Shown here: piece after piece, positions 25,068 to 36,799 of the stretch | Numbering within the stretch: the stretch's first letter is position 1 | How the letters are laid out: every line of letters begins with the position of its first letter | Assembly (NCBI GenBank): GCA_026686845.1 | Contig: JAIVEN010000011.1 | Location: 27,514,501-27,578,500, forward strand | Reading direction: 5' to 3' | DNA length: 64,000 nucleotides | Source: Adenanthera pavonina | Lineage: Eukaryota; Streptophyta; Magnoliopsida; Fabales; Fabaceae | Translations under genes and position numbers: made by a program | Notes under the pieces: generated by a model | Told to the model about the DNA's origin: nothing | What the model saw: only the letters and a program-made list of their open reading frames with translations | The model's database searches: none

Positions 25068-25469
25068 TTTTGCGTACTTTTACTAACAATACTTAACCTG
25101 AAATTTGAATTTCAGAACAGAAATTCGTCTATCAGAGATAAAAACTCTGTAAGTTTGAATTTCACCAAACAAAGTTCAAATTTTGCACAAAATAAGCATG
25201 AGTTAAATATAAAATTTGTCTGTTACCCAATATTTTTCAATTCTAACATATGCTAACATTTGATAACCTTAAAATAACATGTTTAAATATTGTAGTAACT
25301 TTAAATAGGTAATTTTCAAGACTTTTTACCCAATATTCATAATGAGAAATCTTAGAAGCTAAATCTTTTTGTTCTTCACTAGATTTCCACATTTTCTTCA
25401 TTCATACTCCTTGGATGTTCTCCTTTCAAGCTCTAATTATTTAGAATCATAAAAATTTCTTATTCAACA

Positions 25470-25482
25470 TGCTCCCCCTTTT
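25470..25482 (-). other. Polypurine tract of the Sirevirus element
   Basis: On the minus strand the sequence reads AAAAGGGGGAGCA directly before the TGTTGAAT start of the 3' LTR, the expected position of the second-strand primer. Confidence 0.85.
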
Positions 25483-25799
25483 GGTGATGACAAAACAACT
25501 TGTAAATTAGATTAATACTTGAGTTTGCTTCCAAAAGCTTATCCTCCAAATATGCATTAAAATTCAAATTTTAACATATAACTATAGCACATGTATTAGA
25601 GTAGAAGATTTAGGAGAATGGAAAAGGAAATGTTGAAACAAATTTCATTGAAGCAAACATGTTCAGTATAGAGATTCAAACAGATTCACACAAGTACATT
25701 GATCATATCTAAAAAGAATTACATTACAAAGAAACACAAAATCCTACAAAGTTTTAAAAAGTCCTAAAAAGATCTAAGCTCTGAAGATCTGTCATTGAT

Positions 25800-27709
25800 C
25801 ATTTCTTTTTGACCTTGAGCTTGATCATTTTGCCATATGTCTTTCCTAATTACCTAGCATCTCCAGATTGTCCAGTTTCAGTTTGTCCAACTGCAGCTTG
25901 TCAAGTTTTCTTCTCCCCCTTTTTAGCATCATCAGGAGCAAGAGTAGGTACAGAGGAAGGAGGCACTTGAGCCATGAGAATGACTTGAAAAGGGACTAGT
26001 ACAAATGGAATTGAAAGAGGTATCTAAGGAGGATCATGATAAGATCCTGAAGATATCTCCTGAACTTCCCTGAAGATGTTAGCTAGTTTAGCATGTCATT
26101 CCACTGTGAGGCCTTGTTCAAAAGGAGGAGGTTGAGGAGCTGGTGGAGGGAACATCTCATCTAACCTATGCTTCTGAGCTTGCACTACAACATTATGTGC
26201 AACAGTAGCAAAGTCAATGTAAGGCATGATTCTCATTTCCTTATTGAGAGCAACTTGAATAATGGGTAAAATTGCAAGATCTGCAACAAGTTTCTCTATT
26301 TGCTTAATTTCTTGTGATGACAGAATTGAGTCTTGAGTAGCTTCCTCCATCATTGGCTCATGGGAGCTCTCCACTTGAGTGGCTTCATTGTCCTTTATAT
26401 TGTAATCCAGAGATGGACCATGACTTGTACCTTTACTAGAGCTTCTAGGAGTGACAGTAGCAGCAGCAGTAGTATCATTATCAAAAGGTCCTTCTACAAA
26501 AGGACTTGGGACAGAGGAGAGATAGCTTTGGGAGGATTAGAGAAACTATGCTGAAGTGGTACTAATGTGGTTGGAAGAGTTTTGAAGATCATTGTAAGTA
26601 TCAGCAACCACCTTGAGGTTCTTGACCAAGTCAGTTATCTGAGTTTGCAAATCTGCAAACTTGGGATTTTATTCGTCCATAATACTCAACATCATCTCTG
26701 TTAAACAATCATAGAGCTCGGGTATGGTACTAGGTTTGGCCAAGTTGTATGGAATAGAAGATTCAGGTTGCTGGGTAGGCTGAGGTTGGGTTGGCTGTGG
26801 TTCAAGTTGGATGGTTGGAGTAGCCTCAGAGGTAGTTTCTTATTGTTGTGACTCTCCCCCATCATAGAATAGATCTTCAGATTTGCTAGCTCCTTTTCTA
26901 ATCCATCTACCCTCTCTTCTTTCGATGCTCATTCTCATTAGCTCTTCTTCTTTAAATTCGACAATAGGCTTTTCCTTGCTTTTCTCCAAGTGTTGGATTT
27001 TGGCATACTTGAGAAGCTTAGTGATAATTGAGATATAGGGTAGGGTTGAATCTTTTCTATGATCTGTAGCCTTGATCATCCTCTGAAAGATAATGTTTCC
27101 TAGGTTGATCTCTTTTCTTTGGATCAAGGCTACCATTACATGTGCTTCAGCTCTGGTAATTAAATTGAAGCTTCCTCTCTTGTTGAAAATGATCTTAGAC
27201 ACTATATAGTATAGGACCCTCATTTGAGCATTGAGGTCAAAAGGCTTCACATTCTTTAGTTGATACCTATTCTCCCATCTCCTAAAGAGTACATTCAGAA
27301 TTGTACTCTCCTTGTAACTCAGATATTCTCCACCTTCTTCATCATCCTCATTCATATATTTAGTGGTAGAAATATCAATTTTAAATCCATCCTATCCAAG
27401 AATCTCCAAAATGTTGTTGAGATTTTCATTTGTTAACCATAGATTCCTAAACTTGAGAGTTACTTGGTACTTCTTCTTGTCATTAAATTTTGATGAGGCA
27501 TACCAAGTCTGCAACACTTCATCATCATATCTTTCTTTGACCTCTAGAAGGTTTTTGTAATTTCTTATCTAGATTCCAGCACCAAAGTTATTTGAAACGA
27601 GAAATTGCTCCATATTTGTGCAATAAGGAGTAACTACCTTCTTTGCAGCAAATTTTATGGTGAATTCCTTCAGAATTTTCTCAAAACTGCAAAGAGGCTC
27701 AATGGTCAT
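25800..27709 (-). pseudogene. Env-like third ORF of the Sirevirus element, degenerate
   Basis: This region lies between RNase H and the 3' LTR. It starts near 27709 and is broken by several stops. The best open pieces are 26840-27355 (about 171 codons) and 26096-26374. The piece at 26840-27355 contains an ITRAEAHVMVAL...INLGNIIFQRM...LPYISIITKLLK pattern. That pattern resembles the 'putative plant transposon protein' domain found in env-like ORFs of plant LTR retrotransposons. Downstream residues are Pro/Gln-rich, then Lys-rich. Function of such ORFs is unproven; an envelope role is historical inference. It is not expressed as one protein here. Confidence 0.65.
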
Positions 27710-28475
27710 TTATAGCTCCCCAGACTCTGTGCGTGACGCAGGAGCTATTTTCACAGATGAATTTTCAACCTTGAAATTCGTCTGTCAGAGACTTACTACT
27801 TAGACAATATCTTAACATTTATATTTCATTCTGGGAATACAACTTTTAGAGACTTAAACACAAACAAAAACTTCAACAGATGAATTTTGTTTCTCAAAGT
27901 TTGAATGTTTGAGGCTTAAGTCAAAAAGCATGTAAACATATAATATCCACCAGATGAATATTGGGATTCAAACTTCAAATTTCAAGACTTTGTGAAGAAG
28001 TATCTAAAATGTGAATATCGAATCATCAAAGTTTGAATGTTGTATACACACAAACATAGCATATACGCACATATACAATCAAAATTCAAATTTCAAGAAA
28101 TCAATAGACGAATTTTGAGCAAGCTAATATATCATATAAGGCACTGAAATTCGACTTTTGAATGACCAAAGTTAGTACTTTGGACAAGCAAAGTCACTCA
28201 ATACATCAAATAAGGTATGAAAGTTTATCTATTTGCAATTAAAATACAATTATTGAAGAGTAGAACTTACAAACAGATGCTAAAAATTGGAATTTCCAAT
28301 TTTCTTCAACAAGTGTTGCTTGTCTAGATATGAGATACTCCCTTATTTTGATTTCTTATCACATAAGCTTATGAGAAGTACCTGCAAAACATCTTATACA
28401 TACTCCGATGCTTAAGTTAGTATTCGATTTAACAAATTAACTTCAGAAAATAAAAAGATTAAGATATATATTTGC

Positions 28476-29484
28476 TTACAGTTCATTGGGATTTACCATT
28501 CCCAATTCTCTTCTTATGAAGTTGAATCTATCTTCAGCGAGAGGCTTGGTAAAGATGTCAGCTAGTTGATTTTCTATTGGAACATACTCTAGGACTATAT
28601 CTCCTCTCTGAACATGATCTCTAATGAAGTAATGTCTAATCTCTATATGCTTGGTTCTGGAGTGCATTATTAGATTCTTTGTGATATTGATAGCACTGAA
28701 GTTATCACACTTAATAGGGACTTGATGTAGATTAACTCCAATGTCTTTTAGTTGTTGCTTCATCCAAAGAATTTGTGCACAACAACTTCTAACAGCAATA
28801 TATTCAATTTTAGCAGTAGACAGAGCTACACTATTTTGCTTTTTGCTGAACCATGATACCAAAGATCCACCAAATAGTTGGTAGATTCCACTTGTGCTTT
28901 TTCGATTAGTTTTGGATCTAGCAAAGTCAGCATCAGTGTATCCTATCAGCTTTTCTTCACACTGTCGTGGATACCATAAATCCATTTGAGTGGTTCCTTT
29001 GAGGTATTTGAAGATACTTTTTACTGCTGTTGCATGTGATTCCTTAGGACATGCTTGAAATCTTGCACACATGCATACACTAAACATTATATCTGGTTTA
29101 CTAGCTGTCAAATATAGTAGAAATCCTATCATTCCCTTGTATTTGGTGATATCAAATGGCTTTCCCTCTTCATCCATATCAAGTTTTGTTGAAGTACTCA
29201 TAGGGGTGCCAATTGTCTTTACATTTTCCATCCTAAACTTTTTGAGAAGCTCTTTCACATACTTTCTTTCATAAAGAAAAATTCCATCACTACATTGCTT
29301 GATTTATAGTCTTAGGAAGAATGTCAGTTCTCCTATCATTGACATTTCAAATTCTCCTTGCATTAACTTAGCAAAATCCTTGCATAAATTTTATTAGTAG
29401 CACCAAATATAATATCATTAATATAAGTTTGAATAATGAGCAAATCTAAATTAATTTTCTTAATGAAAAGAGTAGTGTCCACTT
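28476..29484 (-). pseudogene. Copia RT C-terminus and RNase H, degenerate
   Basis: The open frame 28476-29258 (260 codons) carries the Copia RT/RNase H linker (PDIMFSV, HATAVKSIFKYLKGT), the RNase H block LIGYTDADFA, STSGIYQLFGGSLVSW, SKKQN, and the late block TKHIEIRHYFIRDH...ADIFTKPL. It ends near the normal Copia C-terminus. Upstream toward 29484 the RT catalytic region reads YINDIIFG where Y(V/I)DD is expected, and stops intervene. The upstream part of RT continues at 31195 beyond solo LTR F. Confidence 0.88.
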
Positions 29485-31189
29485 TGTTAGGTTTGGCTGG
29501 TCACCCAATAGGGGGCGAATTGAGTAATGCAAGATTTTCGCCCTTTTTGGATCACAATCCAATTTCACCAGATGTGCAGCAGAACATGGATGAACAAAGA
29601 GACAGTTGAGTGTAGCAATTGAAAAGAGAAGATGAAGAGTAAGACATAAGAATTTATACTGGTTTAGCCTAAACCACTTGGCCAATATCTAGTCCTCAAG
29701 CCACTACTTGAGATTTTCACTATATCCCACAAGTTTGATCCGGACACTTGTGAAATCTCAGTATATCCCATAAGTTTTAGTAGGCACTTGTGAATCCACT
29801 TTTCCAACACCCTTACAAGATGTGTAAAATCCCTTAATGTTTCTCCACACTAAGATTCTACCCAAAAAATAGTAGAAAAGAATGATTACAAAAATGAGAC
29901 TCCCTTTAACAGTAGATGATACATTGAAAGCTCACTCTATTGAGGTGGGTTTAACTAATAATGCTGATATAGCAAGATTTTATGTATTGGAATAACATTT
30001 TGGCACAAACTCAATGAAGATTATTACCTATAAGTTTAAATGAGGTTCTATTTATAGATTTATGGCTTAACCAGATGTTAGACATAAGATCTATCTGTTA
30101 GACATAAGTTCTAGCCATTACTTTGCAAAAAGAGTCGTTCACCAACCGTATTAAATGTGTCTGTTTTTTCTAAAATTTGAATTTTAGAGCTCAATAGACG
30201 AATTTCGCAAAGATGACATAGTTATGTGTTTAATGTTGAACTTCATAAATTCATCTGTCATAAAGTGAAATTTAAATTTCGAGTTTGCCAAAATTAATCC
30301 ATGTTAGTTTATGCAAATTTTCATATTAGAAGCGCATCTGTTGAAGTTTAAACAGTTGTCCCAAGTTTTCACAGTACACTTCAAAATTCAAATTTCAGAA
30401 TCTGAAATTTGTCTGTCAGTGACATGTTTAACATGATACAAAAGTTCTTTCTTCAAAATTTGACTGTTGAAATTCAAAGTTTGTCTGTCAGAGGCATATT
30501 CTAACAAGACTCACAAGTTCTTATTTTGAAATTTGCACTTTGAAGTCCAAAATTCATCGGTCAGAGGTAGTGACAGTGAACTCATTTTGAACTTCACCAA
30601 CATTCAAATTTGGACTAAGCTTAATGGGAATTTTGCACACTTTCACTAACAATGCTTAGCGTTCAGAACTGAAATTTGTCTATCATATATGAAACCTCTG
30701 TAACTTCGAATTTCATTTAGCAAAGTTTGAATTTTACACAAAGTGAAAACAAAATATATTTAATGACTAGATCTTCAATGCTTGCTTGAGCTCCACTTTC
30801 ACTTGGTCATTCCCTTTTTGACATGCTCCCTTCTGATCTTTAATTCTTTAGAGCATCCTATCTTTTCTTTTCTTTTTTGAGTGAGACATGATATTGGATT
30901 TCCTTTCTTTATTCCAATACTCACTCTTTCTTCTTGGACAATCTTATATTTAATATATTACACTTATAAACTAAATAGTTAGTCTAATTTATATATCTAA
31001 CTTGTATTATAAACCATAAGAGCATAGTGGATATATTAGTACATAGTATGATATGTGCATTATAAACATAATTAAATACATGCATTTTACTTCTTTAAGG
31101 AACAATATATATTAGGTAATTATAATACATTTGTTCCTTATTACTCTATATTTGTCATAATCAAAACTTATATTATATTAATCCTAACA
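29485..31189 (-). mobile_element. Solo LTR F, TSD CACTT, inserted in Copia RT
   Basis: On the plus strand it starts TGTTAGGTTTGGCTGG and ends TTAATCCTAACA. TSDs CACTT lie at 29480-29484 and 31190-31194. It is 1705 bp and homologous to the split LTR E (20904-22194 and 39989-40481). Removing it restores the RT reading order of the host element. Direction is inferred as minus by homology with E. It has no internal region, so it is a solo LTR. Confidence 0.87.
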
Positions 31190-31194
31190 CACTT

Positions 31195-31650
31195 TTCCAC
31201 GTGTGAAACCCTTTTCAGTTAAGAAGTTGCTTAGCTTTTCATACTAAGCTCTGGGTGCTTGCTTTAGACCATAAAAAGCTTTCTTTAGTCTATATATATG
31301 GCTGGGCTTTGTTGAGTCCTCAAAACCTAGAGGTTGTTCAACATAAACTTCATCCATTATATAGCCATTCGGAAAGACACTTTTAACATCCATTTGGTAA
31401 AGCTTGACACCCTTTATGCAAGCATAAGCTAGAAGCATCCTTATTGCTTCCAATCTTGCAACCGGAGTAAAGGTCTCTTCATAGTCTATGCCTTCTTCCT
31501 TATTATAGCCTTTAGCTACTAATCTGGCTTTGTTTCTTGTGATTAGACTGGATTTATCAAGCTTGTTTCTAAGTACCCATTTGGTTCCAATAGTCGTATG
31601 ATTATTAGGCTTAGGTACTAAGTTTCAAACATGATTCCTCTAGAACTAAT
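31195..31650 (-). pseudogene. Copia RT N-terminal part, degenerate
   Basis: On the minus strand it encodes the start of the Copia RT: a GTKWVLRNK-like block, RLVAKGY, and EETFTPVARLEAIRMLLAYA. It continues with the catalytic QMDVKSVFPNG (normally QMDVKSAFLNG), EVYVEQPLGF and YGLKQAPRA. The longest open piece is 31244-31453. It joins across solo LTR F to the segment ending at 29484. Confidence 0.85.
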
Positions 31651-32677
31651 TAAGTTCTTCTTACATTGTATTTATCCATTATTTATCATTTAATACTTCT
31701 TCAATACACTTAGGTTCAATTTGAGAAATAAATGCACAATTATTTATTTGATCCCTAAGTTGTCTTCTTATTTTAACTTTCTCTTGAACATCTCCAATCA
31801 CTTGATCAACAGTATGGCTCCTTTGATATTTCCAAACTCTAGGTAGTTCTTGAGAAATTTGTTCATTATCTTCAAAATTATGATCTTTCTTCTAAATATC
31901 TTCCTTTACAGCAGTAGATTCTGATATTTTTGGAGGTTTAGTTTTACCTTCCTTAGAAAGGTTCATCTTTTTAAAACTAGTAATAAGTTCATCTTCATCT
32001 AAGTCAGGTTTAGAAATAGTTTTGTATTCAATAAAAACTACTACATGCACAGATTCTTCTTTAGCCTTAGACTTCTTATTAAATACTCTATATGCTTTAC
32101 TTACATTTGACTAGGCAAGAAATATACCTTCATCTAATTTGACATCGAACTTATGCAAATTATCTTTGCTATTATTGTGGATGTAGTAAGTGCATCCAAA
32201 AACATAAAAAGATGTGAGAGATTGAGCTTTTTTCCCTTATATAGCTCATGTGGAGTTTTGCCAAGAATGGGTTTAATGTAGGCTCTGTTCTTCAGATAGC
32301 ATGTTGTACTCACTGGATCAACCCAGAAGTACTTTGGCTATCCTTTTTCATTCAGTATTGCACGAGCCATTGCTTCTAGCACTCTGTTTTTCCTCTCAAC
32401 AACTCCATTCTATTGAGATGTTCTTGAAGCAGAGAAGTTGTGCTATATTCCATTTTTTTTTATAGTAGTCAGCAAATTGAGTTTTTTCGAACTCACCACC
32501 ATAATCTGTTCTAAGACACACAATAGAGTAACCTTTCTCATTTTGAATTTTCTTAGCTAAGATTAGAAATACCTCAAATGTCTCATCTTTGGAAGAAAGA
32601 AATAAAGCAAAAGTAAATCTAGAATAGTCATCTACTACAACAAGAACATATAGGTTACCTCCAATGCTCTTAACATG
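31651..32677 (-). pseudogene. Copia integrase core and downstream linker, degenerate
   Basis: On the minus strand, 32390-32677 encodes integrase core blocks VVVDDYSRFTF and LRTDYGGEFE, which carry the two Asp of the DDE triad. Beyond these is a region with stops. 31651-32390 is the usual integrase-RT linker and is also interrupted by stops (including a Lys/Asp-rich tract around 31900-32100). The N-terminal integrase part lies beyond solo LTR C. Confidence 0.78.
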
Positions 32678-32682
32678 ACTAG

Positions 32683-34345
32683 TGTTAGATAAGCTGGCTT
32701 CCCAAGAGGGAGGTGAATTAGGAAGATTATAAATTTTTCTGCAAAACGTCAAGAAAGTGAAGAAAGCAAGAGTGATGGTAAAACAGAGTATAAACGAGTA
32801 AACAGTAAAAGTAGTAGTAGGGAAGATAAGACTTAGATATTTATCTTGATTCGATCTCTCAACTTGACCTACGTCCAGTCCCCAAGTCACCACTTGAGAT
32901 TTTTCATTATTCTGCAAGAATTTAGTGGGCTTCTTGCAAATGCCACAGTACAGCATTGATGCTCTGTTTCTAGAACTCACACTTTCACTCTTTGCACTCT
33001 CACTAAGTGCTTCCCAAATCCCTTGTGATATCCCTCACAAGAAAATATTTCTTCTTCCAGATGAAGATAAGATTGTTTACAATGAATAAACTCTCTTAAT
33101 CAGAGTGTATATGAAAGTTAAAGTACAAATATTGAAGTATGTGAGAGTATGAGGTTTTGAGTAGATGATTTGGCAAAGTTTCAGTATATACAAAGAAATT
33201 TTTGTTATCCACACCTTTAAATGAAGTTCTATTTATAAATTTCTACCTCAACTATACGTTAGAGACAAGATTTAGCTGTTAGAGACGTTACCCAACGGTT
33301 AGTCTGAGAAACTATCCGTTTACCAACCGCATTTAATGCTTCTGACACTCAAAGTTCGAATTTCAGTTGGTCAACAGACGAATTTCCCAGAAACTGAAAG
33401 TTACAGCCTTTATTGTTGAACTCCCAAAGTTCGTCTGTTGTGAATCAAAATTCGAATTTTCATCTTTAGAAAATGATTCTATGTTGGAACATACGAATTT
33501 TCATGTTTAAAGTCGTTCTGTCATGTGTGAACAATAATTTCAATTTGCTACAGTGCCTTCAAAATTCAAATTTTGGAACCCCAAAATTCGTCTGTCAGAA
33601 GCTAGTTCAATGAGGCACAATAGTCCATTAATTCGAAATTCGAATTTCCAAAGGGCAAAGTTCGTCTGTCAGAGAATCCTCCTTTCAGACTTACTTTAAA
33701 ATTCGAATTTATGAATATGATCATTCGTATGTCAACATATCAACACAACAGACTCATGAGCTTTGTTTCTGAAATTCGAATTTTCAAGTTCAAAGTTTGT
33801 CCGTCAGTGAGCAATTTTAAAGCTCTTTTTGAACTTATTTTCAGATGAACTTTGCAATGTTCTTGGACAAATTTTTCAATTTTCAGAAGTTGCATTTTAT
33901 CTGAAATTCGAATTTTCAAAAGCTAAAGTTCGTCTATCATTGAAAGCTCTTTTCAGACACGTATCAAAATTCGAATTTCTCAAGTCAAAATTCTTCTGTC
34001 AGAAAAGCCTCTTTTCAGACTTGTTCATTTTCAATACGAAATTCGAATTTCCAAAAGTAAAATTTGAATTTTTAAAACAGCAGATCAGTATAAACTTTTA
34101 AAACTTCGTCTGTTGGTGGGTGTTTTTCAAATCTTTCATGAATTAACATAGAATTAAGTTTTTAAAACATCTTTTCACCAAATCAAAGTCTTCTACTCAA
34201 ATTAAAACATTACTAAACATTCTACATCTATTCTTGCACTGATTTCTCCGGAATCCCTTCACTTGAAACAATTTGTGCACCTTTGATATCTTTACTCCAA
34301 GTTCTTGAAGGTTGGTTTGGAATCATCAAAACACTTGATTCAACA
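32683..34345 (-). mobile_element. Solo LTR C, TSD ACTAG, inserted in Copia integrase
   Basis: It starts TGTTAGATAAGCTGGCTTCCC and ends CTTGATTCAACA on the plus strand, with TSDs ACTAG at 32678-32682 and 34346-34350. Length is 1663 bp. It is closely related to solo LTR B (38329-39983). It is rich in the AAATTCGAATTT and TTCGTCTGTCAG motifs (about 33350-34110). No internal region is attached. Minus direction is by homology with LTR D/A. Confidence 0.87.
33350..34110. repeat. Degenerate array of AAATTCGAATTT / TTCGTCTGTCAG motifs in LTR C
   Basis: Roughly eight to ten units. Each pairs a palindromic GAAATTCGAATTTY core with an AAAGTTCGTCTGTCAGAG-type segment, at irregular spacing of about 60-100 bp. 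The same array occurs at 38990-39760 in LTR B and, more diverged, in LTRs D, A, E and F. Confidence 0.75.
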
Positions 34346-34350
34346 ACTAG

Positions 34351-35010
34351 GACCTATCAAGTCTATGTGAAGTAATTGAAATAATCTAGATGTAGAGACA
34401 ATATTTTTAGATTTAAAAGAGGACTTACTTTTTTTCCCTTTAAGACAAGCATTATATTATCTGTCCTTTTCAAAAGAGATATTAAGTAAACCAAAGACAA
34501 GTTCATTTTTAATAAGTTTATTTAATTGATGCATGCTAACATGAGCTAATCTCCTATGCCATAGCTAGCTCTCATCATTTTTTCCAATTAAGCATGTTGA
34601 TTCTAAACTGGGCAATTCATCCAAACCAATAGTATAACAGTTACCATCACTTTATGCTTTGAGAATGACTTTGTGGTCACTTTTTCTATTGACTTGGCAG
34701 AATTTGGAATTGAACAGAACCCAATTACCTTTGTCATAGGTTTGTCTCATACTCAGCAGGTTGTGGTTAAGACCACTTACAAACAGCATATCTTCTATCG
34801 ATGTTTCTGGGTTTCTTCCTATGATTCTAATACCAGCCACCTTGCTAGACTAGTCACCACCAAAGTAACCTTTCCTCCTTTTTTATCTCTCAGCACGATG
34901 AATTTCTCTGTATCTCCAGTCATGTGTCTCGAACAAGCATTATTCATATACCACTTGTTGTTTTTCTTAGCCTTGAGACACACCTGCAAAACAGATTTTA
35001 ATTTTTTTTC
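34351..35010 (-). pseudogene. Copia protease to gag-pre-integrase segment, degenerate
   Basis: On the minus strand it encodes a protease-like CSRHMTGD segment (a Ser-His-Met-Thr-Gly-Asp pattern is usual in Copia pro). This is followed by EDMLFVSGLNHNLLSMRQ and a gag-pre-integrase WLWHRRLAHVSM block near 34560. The longest open piece is 34652-34840. Several stops interrupt it. It continues into integrase across solo LTR C. Confidence 0.8.
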
Positions 35011-35049
35011 TTAGGTACCTATATTTGCTTGGGTCATTTCTTGTTAGTT

Positions 35050-36744
35050 CCTTCCTTGGGCACTGTAATACCTTTAGGAACCCATTTCCTTCCTTTTTGT
35101 ATATACAAGAGGAGGATATATGACCCTTCTTATTACAAAAGTGGCTAGTGCAAAGGCACTAGAAGAAAGATATGCATGTCTAAAATAATGTAGATAATAT
35201 CTATCCTTTTGATTTCTTCGAGCTTGGAATGACTCTATGTTTTGCATTGATTTACTGTAATTTGAATTTCCATAAGCACACACAAAATTTCTTAGGTAAA
35301 GATTTTGCCTCTTGCTTTTTAGCTTCTCTTTTATAGCATAGGGGTCATATCCTAGACTCATTTTTTTGTTTTCCTAATAATACTTTCAGCATATCTTGAC
35401 CTTTAGTGAATTTGGTTAGAGTCTTTTTGAGATAAGTATTCTTATCTCTTAGCTTAACGCATGAGGTGCAGACAAAAGGTGTAGAGGAAGAAAGTTGTGA
35501 TGTAGTGCTAGATGCATGAGACTCATTTTCAAGCTTCCTTATTTTCCTTTTATCTTGAGACAGTTGCTTAGAAACTTTAGCAAACTCAATAAGCAAGTCA
35601 TTAAATGCTTTATGCAGTTTATTATAAGAGGGTTTAGAATCATTTATTTCAGAATCACTATCACTGTCTTGACTATGCTTCTCCTTCTCTTCTGCAGCTT
35701 CTTGAGCCATTAAGCACAGATATGCAATTTCATCCTCTTCTACTACATCTTCTTCATTTGAGCTATCTCCTCAGATGGATGACACGAAGGCTTTCTTTTT
35801 TTCCCTCTATCTGCCTTTTTGTCTTTTCTTTACTTCTTGACAAGCTGAGGATACTCTCATGTAATGTGTCCAGGTTTCATGCATTCATAGCATATAATGG
35901 AGTCTTTGTTTTCCTTCTTACTACTGGTGGCTCCATCTTTCTTTATAAATTTTTTGAATTTCTTCTTTCCATTCATCTTCCCAAATCTTCATCAAGCTCA
36001 GCATCTTCGTTAGAATCATCATCCTCTTCTGATTCTACCTTGAGAGCTAAACTCTTCTTTTTCTTGTTAGAAGAAAAATCTTTTAGAGCTTTCAGCTTTC
36101 TTTCGTATTCTTCTAGGCTTCCAAACAGAGCTGTGACAGATGTCATTGATTCTTCTCTTGCTTCTTCTATGGTTGTCACATTTGGTTGCCATTCAATGGA
36201 TATGGTTCTGAGAATCTTTCTAACTTTTTCAGGTTGAGTACTCCTTTCCAAGGCTTTTCAGTTGGTTTACAATGAGAGTGAATCTCTTTTGCAACTCTTT
36301 AATGCTCTCTCCTTATTTTATTATGAAGCTTTCATATTCACCAATATAGGTATTGAGTTTATTTTCCCTTACTCCAACGGTTCCTTCATAGGTTATCTCA
36401 AGAGTATCTCACATTCCCTTGGCCGTGGAACAATGAGAAACTATGTAGAACTCATATTGGTTTAGAGCACTAATCAAGGAGTATTTTGCCTTGAAGTTTA
36501 GCAAAAATCTTCTTTTGTTTTTATCATTCCATTTTTCTTCCGACTTCTCTTTATATGTGCCATTATCCTGCAACTTTATGGACACAAAATCACTCTTTTT
36601 GATGACTGACTAGATCTCCAGGTTTATGAATTGATGATATATTTATATCATCATCTTCCAGCATTCATATTGTTTACCACTGAAACTTGGAGGCCTATTA
36701 ATATTGTTACCCTCTGGTGGTATGTGTTCTCCAAAGCTGGCCAT
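35050..36744 (-). pseudogene. Copia gag, degenerate
   Basis: It starts at an ATG at 36744, soon after the PBS, with a Copia gag opening that includes NINRPPSFSGKQYECWK. A stop follows within about 30 codons. The remaining pieces are a UBN2-type gag body (LFGSLEEYERKLKALKDF; open piece 35973-36251), an acidic linker, a zinc-knuckle remnant near 35860-35900, and a coiled-coil-like KLHKAFNDLLIEFAKVSKQL segment (open piece 35345-35710). The knuckle begins CYECMKPGH, but a stop follows and the last Cys position is Tyr, so it is non-functional. Confidence 0.82.
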
Positions 36745-36782
36745 GAGTTCTCCTGGATGGTGAAGTCCTTCAGCTGAGAGTC

Positions 36783-36797
36783 CAAACTTTGATACCA
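36783..36797 (-). other. Primer binding site of the Sirevirus element (initiator tRNA-Met type)
   Basis: On the minus strand it reads TGGTATCAAAGTTTGG, two bases after the 5' LTR end. The usual plant Copia PBS is TGGTATCAGAGC, complementary to the initiator tRNA-Met 3' end; two substitutions are visible. Confidence 0.8.
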
Positions 36798-36799
36798 CT

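Larger units (their letters stand above)
22195..25469 (-). repeat. 3' LTR of the Sirevirus element (copy D), split by solo LTR G
   Basis: On the plus strand it starts TGTTAGGAATGCTTACTTCCC and ends TTATTCAACA. It aligns by eye with the 5' LTR at 36800-38320, about 1.54 kb after removing the 1731-bp insertion at 23342-25072. The PPT abuts its right edge. It contains several TTCGTCTGTCA/AAATTCGAATTT-type repeats, more diverged than in solo LTRs B and C. Confidence 0.85.

Noticed and set aside
24735..25256. 173-codon plus-strand open frame
   Set aside because: It crosses the right edge of solo LTR G into the host LTR and lacks any domain.
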